DNA of 24,614 nucleotides, from contig JAUVIQ010000016.1 of assembly GCA_030592655.1 (NCBI GenBank), positions 1 through 24,614 on the forward strand, in the 5' to 3' direction. Of the stretch, positions 22,063 to 24,614 are shown one piece after another. Position 1 is the first letter of the stretch. Each line of letters begins with the position of its first letter. The notes beneath the pieces are model-generated. The model did no database searches. It had not been told where the DNA came from and was given only the letters and a program-made list of their open reading frames with translations. Both the position numbers and the translations under genes were made by a program. This stretch comes from Planctomycetales bacterium. Lineage in GTDB: Bacteria > Planctomycetota > Phycisphaerae > SM23-33.

Positions 22063-22602
22063 TCAGGTTTCGGGCTGGGCTTTCTGGTTCACCAGCCGCT
22101 TGAATTCGGCCATGATTTTCGGTTGCAATTTCTCGAAGCCCGGCACGATGCGACGGACGGCCTCGATCAGGCAGTCAATCGCATCGGCACGCCGGGCTTC
22201 TTCAGCCAGTTTGGAGTCCAGCATCTTGTCCACTGCCTTTGTCGCATTGATGAACGCAAAAACCTCCTGGCTGAAACTGCCGTACTCGGCGTCTTCGACC
22301 TGGGCGAGCGCCCGTTCCTGCAACTTGGCTTGCATCTTCATCATCCCCGCTACCAGTCTGGTCTTGGCGGAAACAAAGTCCTTCGTTACGGCATTCTGGG
22401 CGGCGGCTTCAGCCTCGTAGCGCCGCTCCGACCAGGTTTTGCCCTCGGCATTAGGAACGTAGGCCCACTTCTCGATTGTCTTGGCCGTGGGATTTTTTTG
22501 CCTGGGGTGTCGGCGCTTCAGTTCGGCGGCGATCTCGGCGGGAGAGTTGCCCAGCAGGTACAACTCGTAGGCTTCGGTCCTGGTCTCCGGTGCGTGGGCC
22601 AT
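22063..22602 (-). CDS. Terminase small subunit-like protein (Mu gp27 position)
   Basis: The 179-residue protein starts with a helix-turn-helix-like part (ETRTEAYELYLLGNSPAEIAAELKRRHPRQKNPTAKTIEKWAY at about 6-48), a DNA-binding form seen in small terminases and in Mu-like DUF1804/DUF3486 proteins, and continues with long helices (AKTRLVAGMMKMQAKLQERALAQVE; ATKAVDKMLDSKLAEEARRADA). It would recognise phage DNA and guide the large subunit. Its ATG overlaps the stop of the gene before it (TGATG at 22602) and it has a strong SD (GGAGGG). A 170-nt spacer with a hairpin follows before terminase. Exact Pfam family undecided between the two named. Confidence 0.75.
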   Translation of the reverse strand: MAHAPETRTEAYELYLLGNSPAEIAAELKRRHPRQKNPTAKTIEKWAYVPNAEGKTWSERRYEAEAAAQNAVTKDFVSAKTRLVAGMMKMQAKLQERALAQVEDAEYGSFSQEVFAFINATKAVDKMLDSKLAEEARRADAIDCLIEAVRRIVPGFEKLQPKIMAEFKRLVNQKAQPET

Positions 22603-22913
22603 CAGGAACCCTCCAATTCATCCCACGGCTTGTCGCGCTCGATAAAAGTTACGCCGGCGGCGGTGAGTTTCCAGCGCTTTGCCTTTTGCTTCTTGACGGG
22701 GTGTTCGACGATCTCGCTGTCGATCAGGCCGCGTGCCTCCAGATAGCCCAGGTCGCGCCGGACATATTCCTCCGACAGCGGTTCGGACAGGTCAAACATC
22801 ACGTCAACGAGTTGCCGTTCGGCGATGCTTGCCGGATAGACTGCGTTGATGAAATCGAGGAGAAGGGCTCGGTCTTCTCGAATCTGCGTATGTCGCGGGC
22901 TGAACTTGCTCAT
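22602..22913 (-). CDS. Winged-helix protein of Mu-like phages (Mu gp26-like, VpaChn25_0724 family)
   Basis: The 103-residue protein (start MSKFSPRHTQIREDRALLLD) has the winged-helix order: helix (LLLDFINAVYPASI), ERQLVDVMF, recognition helix SEEYVRRDLGYLEARGLID, then the wing strands HPVKKQKAKRWKLTAAGVTFI. The same small protein lies between DUF2730 and small terminase genes in many Mu-like phages. I choose the ATG at 22913 because it overlaps the stop of the gene before it (ATGA) and has GGAGAAG; a longer frame upstream reads into that gene. It may regulate late genes or assist packaging; its role is not established to my knowledge. Confidence 0.75.
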   Translation of the reverse strand: MSKFSPRHTQIREDRALLLDFINAVYPASIAERQLVDVMFDLSEPLSEEYVRRDLGYLEARGLIDSEIVEHPVKKQKAKRWKLTAAGVTFIERDKPWDELEGS

Positions 22914-23362
22914 GTCTTCTCCGTCGGACAGGTGGCCTGCTTGCACGGCAGGTCTTTAACTTCGGCCATCAGTTCACGGTGGTGACCGTCGATCTTGCGG
23001 GACAGCGCACCGTACAGCCGCATCCCTTCGTGTCTTGTCTGGTAGTTTTCCTTGAGGTCGGAGTTCACGTGCCACGCCCGCTCATTGAGTTCGTGGAACG
23101 ATTTGTGCCGGCTCTCGCGTTCGGCCTCTATTGCCCCCGTCAGTTTATCGATGCGGGAATCAAGTTGTTCGTTCCCCTTGTCAATCTTTGCGTCCAACTG
23201 TCCATGACCTTCATCGTTTTGTCGGACCAGTCGCCGCACCGACCAGGCGGTTACACCTACCGCTATTCCGATGACCATGTTCAAGGCGAACAAGGCGATT
23301 CCGCCAACCGACAGATCACGAAGGAATACCGCCGCCACACATCCGATGGGTACGTAGTTCAT
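22910..23362 (-). CDS. DUF2730-like membrane/coiled-coil protein (Mu gp25-like)
   Basis: The 150-residue protein has one membrane helix near the N-terminus (about residues 20-38, GIALFALNMVIGIAVGVTA), then a basic stretch (RRLVRQND) and a coiled coil with repeated QLDAKIDK/QLDSRIDK heptads up to about residue 95, and ends with CKQATCPTE. This is the layout of DUF2730 proteins, which always sit here in Mu-like phages. The role is not known. The start lies 6 nt after CCGAATAG with no SD (CCTGAC), and 15 nt after the terminator that ends the gemA transcript, so it opens the late region. Its stop overlaps the next gene. Confidence 0.75.
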   Translation of the reverse strand: MNYVPIGCVAAVFLRDLSVGGIALFALNMVIGIAVGVTAWSVRRLVRQNDEGHGQLDAKIDKGNEQLDSRIDKLTGAIEAERESRHKSFHELNERAWHVNSDLKENYQTRHEGMRLYGALSRKIDGHHRELMAEVKDLPCKQATCPTEKT

Positions 23363-23368
23363 GTCAGG

Positions 23369-23384
23369 CTATTCGGAAAAAAAA
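23369..23384 (-). promoter_or_regulatory. CCGAATAR start-associated element, copy 1
   Basis: The minus strand reads TTTTTTTTCCGAATAG, then CCTGAC and the ATG at 23362 (spacing 6). The T-run is the tail of the gemA terminator. No SD is present. The element marks the border between the gemA region and the late genes. Confidence 0.65.
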
Positions 23385-23405
23385 GAAGGCCGCTCATCAG
23401 CGGCC
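23377..23405 (-). terminator. Rho-independent terminator after gemA
   Basis: On the minus strand GGCCGCT, loop GATG and AGCGGCC make a perfect 7-bp stem, followed by TTCTTTTTTTT. It lies 30 bp after the gemA stop at 23436. Confidence 0.9.
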
Positions 23406-23435
23406 TGATTATTGCTGCTGATAACCACGCGGAGT

Positions 23436-23933
23436 CTAAATCGCAACCTTTGGTCTTTGCGGCTTCGCGCCTTCAAGCGGTTTTTCCGCCAAGTCCCGTG
23501 TGTCCCGCTGACCGGTTCGGCGGAAGATCGCCTTGACGCCCTCAATCAGTTTCCAGAGTTCATGCTCGGAGAGTTCCTCAAAGAAAGCGGCGCACCGACC
23601 ACAGGTGCGGGTCTGCCAGGTCATGGATTGCATCGGGCTTTTTTCGTAGCCGGCGGGGATGATCCTTGAGATCGCATAGCACAGGCGGACCATATTGATA
23701 TGCCCGCCCTGGCCGTCGAACCGGCCGCACAACATCGGCTGACGACTGCGACGGCCGGAAAGGTAATTCAACCAGTCCAGCGTGTGATTGATCTGGCGAT
23801 TGTTCATGTCCTTGCAGCTCTGGACGCCGACAAACGTCTCCAGCAGATGCCGGTATTCGTCGTCGCCAAGACCGAGCACTTTCTTGGCTGCGTGAATCCG
23901 TCCGATCTGTAATCGTCGCTGTTGTGCGTTCAC
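23436..23933 (-). CDS. gemA: GemA-like regulatory protein (Mu gp16-like, DUF1018)
   Basis: The 165-residue protein starts QRRLQIGRIHAAKKVLGLGD and goes on DDEYRHLLETFVGVQSCKDM, then INHTLDWLNYLS, the pattern of the GemA family (xxIalIHxAkkxLgLdddxYRxlL...SakdLsxxel). The middle (around SMTWQTRTCGRCAAFF) is Cys-containing and the end is basic. In Mu, GemA changes host gene expression and DNA supercoiling; the exact action is not settled. GTG at 23933 is the start: it overlaps the stop of the gene before it (GTGA) and has GGAGAGG before it. A strong terminator follows, so it closes its operon. In Mu the transcription factors mor and C lie just after; here they are missing. Confidence 0.82.
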   Translation of the reverse strand: MNAQQRRLQIGRIHAAKKVLGLGDDEYRHLLETFVGVQSCKDMNNRQINHTLDWLNYLSGRRSRQPMLCGRFDGQGGHINMVRLCYAISRIIPAGYEKSPMQSMTWQTRTCGRCAAFFEELSEHELWKLIEGVKAIFRRTGQRDTRDLAEKPLEGAKPQRPKVAI

Positions 23934-24157
23934 GTTATCGCCTCTCCATCTTCACCTATTGCGCCGGGTACACGCCGCCAGAAGTCCTCGTTGTCGTAAC
24001 CAAATCTGCCCAGCACCTTCAGGATAGTCCAGCGGAACTGGTGGCCGAACTGATCCATCGCCGTCCCACGCGCCGCCAGCATGAGCAGGCGTTGCGCCTC
24101 CGCCCTGGTCAGGATCAGGTGCAGGCCCTTGCCGGATTGCGTGGGGCGGACAATCAT
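23930..24157 (-). CDS. Small unrecognised protein before gemA
   Basis: I take ATG at 24157 (MIVRPTQSGKGLHLILTRAE) because GGTGAG lies just before it and the stop of the two-helix membrane protein is 1 nt away; a TTG start at 24199 would reach into that gene. The 75-residue product is basic with Arg/Lys and has a helix (AQRLLMLAARGTAM) followed by HQFRWTILKVLGRFGYDNEDFW. Its stop overlaps the gemA GTG. No family is recognised; such small proteins are frequent in the early region of Mu-like phages. Confidence 0.65.
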   Translation of the reverse strand: MIVRPTQSGKGLHLILTRAEAQRLLMLAARGTAMDQFGHQFRWTILKVLGRFGYDNEDFWRRVPGAIGEDGEAIT

Positions 24158-24158
24158 C

Positions 24159-24326
24159 TCACCACCCCTTGACCAGCAGTATCCAACCGACAACGGCAAG
24201 CATTCCCAGAATCATCGTCTGCATACAGTTATCGTCTGTCAGATCACAATGTTGCATGACCCTCAATCGGCCAAGGAACCACGGAGTGAAAATCATTGCT
24301 AAAAACCATCCAATCGCAAACATCAT
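24159..24326 (-). CDS. 55-residue membrane protein with two helices
   Basis: From ATG at 24326 a frame of 55 codons ends with TGA 1 nt before the next gene. It encodes two hydrophobic helices, MFAIGWFLAMIFTPWFLG (residues 2-19) and MILGMLAVVGWILLVKGW (about 38-55), joined by a short charged loop (RLRVMQHCDLTDDNC). SD AAGAAGGTG lies 5 nt before ATG. The gene fills the gap between its neighbours with almost no spacer, which argues that it is real. Two-helix proteins of this size include holins, so a role in lysis is possible, but I have no direct evidence; it could equally be an unrelated early membrane protein. Confidence 0.65.
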   Translation of the reverse strand: MMFAIGWFLAMIFTPWFLGRLRVMQHCDLTDDNCMQTMILGMLAVVGWILLVKGW

Positions 24327-24341
24327 GTTGCACCTTCTTTC

Positions 24342-24614
24342 CTATTTAGAGGTAGTTCCGATCTCTTCCAGCAGCCGGCGGGCCTGGGCGAGTTTGGCCG
24401 CCTCAGTCTTGGTCAGGAAGACCTTGCCGTAACGGTCGGCCAGGTAGGCCCGCTCGGCTTCCCATGCAATCGGGTCATTCTGGATCGAGTCCAGCAGTTT
24501 GGCCAACAGTTTGACCACGCCGCTTCGACGCGACGCCGGGAGGCGTGCCAGGTCGTCCATACTCACCGGGCGGTCTTCGGGCTTCTCGCCGTCTTCGAGC
24601 GGTATCAGGATGTC
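24342..24614 (-). CDS. Unrecognised protein, C-terminal part (partial at right edge)
   Basis: The frame is open from the right edge of the window to TAG at 24342, giving 90 residues. A GTG/ATG near 24566 could start a shorter product of about 74 residues (SMDDLARLPASRRSGVVKLL), and GGTGAGT precedes it, but the upstream part (DILIPLEDGEKPEDRPV) reads like continuous protein, so I treat the gene as running off the window. The end is helical and charged (EAERAYLADRYGKVFLTKTE; AAKLAQARRLLEEIG). No family recognised. It is cotranscribed with the small membrane protein, 15 nt on. Confidence 0.55.
   Translation of the reverse strand, partial: DILIPLEDGEKPEDRPVSMDDLARLPASRRSGVVKLLAKLLDSIQNDPIAWEAERAYLADRYGKVFLTKTEAAKLAQARRLLEEIGTTSK

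Noticed and set aside
24158..24199. TTG start at 24199 for the small gene before gemA
   Set aside because: It overlaps the two-helix membrane gene; the ATG at 24157 has an SD directly before it.
1..24614. tRNA, rRNA, insertion sequences
   Set aside because: I saw no cloverleaf-like or rRNA segments and no transposase or terminal inverted repeats in the window.

Overview
The window is the late half of a prophage inserted in a bacterial chromosome, with about 1.2 kb of probable host DNA at the left edge. Every phage gene lies on the minus strand and reads from right to left. The order gemA, a DUF2730-like membrane/coiled-coil protein, a winged-helix protein, small terminase and large terminase is that of transposable (Mu-like) phages. 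The portal, minor capsid protein and connector set are of the SPP1/HK97 type, and there is a tail tube, a chaperone and a short tape measure but no sheath. I read it as a transposable siphovirus (B3/D3112-like plan) rather than a Mu-like myovirus. The host is probably a Gram-negative, moderately GC-rich bacterium. A planctomycete is my guess from the style of the flanking secreted zincin and the phage proteins, and it is only an inference.

Layout from right (phage-internal) to left (phage end): 24614-23436, end of the early/middle region (partial protein, small two-helix membrane protein, small unknown protein, GemA) closed by a clear terminator; 23362-20111, DUF2730-like protein, winged-helix protein and terminase subunits; 20100-15060, portal, small zincin-like protein, minor capsid protein, scaffold, major capsid protein and a small putative decoration protein, closed by a strong terminator; 14971-12435, two fibre/adhesion-like proteins placed unusually between capsid and connector genes; 12438-10747, connector, head closure, neck and tail terminator; 10734-8250, tail tube, chaperone with probable -1 frameshift, and tape measure; 8238-3708, three unrecognised distal tail proteins; 3660-2713, a lipoprotein; 2520-1696, an adenine DNA methyltransferase in the position of Mu mom. 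The phage right end should lie between about 1172 and 1695, a gene-free stretch with an 11-unit, 10-bp tandem repeat and a perfect 22-bp palindrome. To the left are a zincin-type secreted peptidase gene broken by one base in a G8 tract, and the end of a membrane protein gene on the plus strand.

The most interesting signal is a repeated minus-strand element, TTTTTTCCGAATAR, present six times. Four copies sit exactly 6 nt before an ATG that has no Shine-Dalgarno sequence; the other two precede tiny ORFs just upstream of SD-led genes. At four copies a hairpin lies directly upstream, making a terminator-then-start unit. It recalls the start-associated sequences of cluster K mycobacteriophages, and may be a phage promoter for leaderless transcripts that replaces the Mor/C late activation of Mu; no Mor, C or recognisable lysis gene is visible here.

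Other points are an interleaved pair of inverted repeats (pseudoknot order) between the capsid gene and the next start, an A9 slippery site in the tail chaperone, and a 55-residue membrane protein gene at 24159-24326. All function calls come from reading motifs and gene order; no database search was possible.
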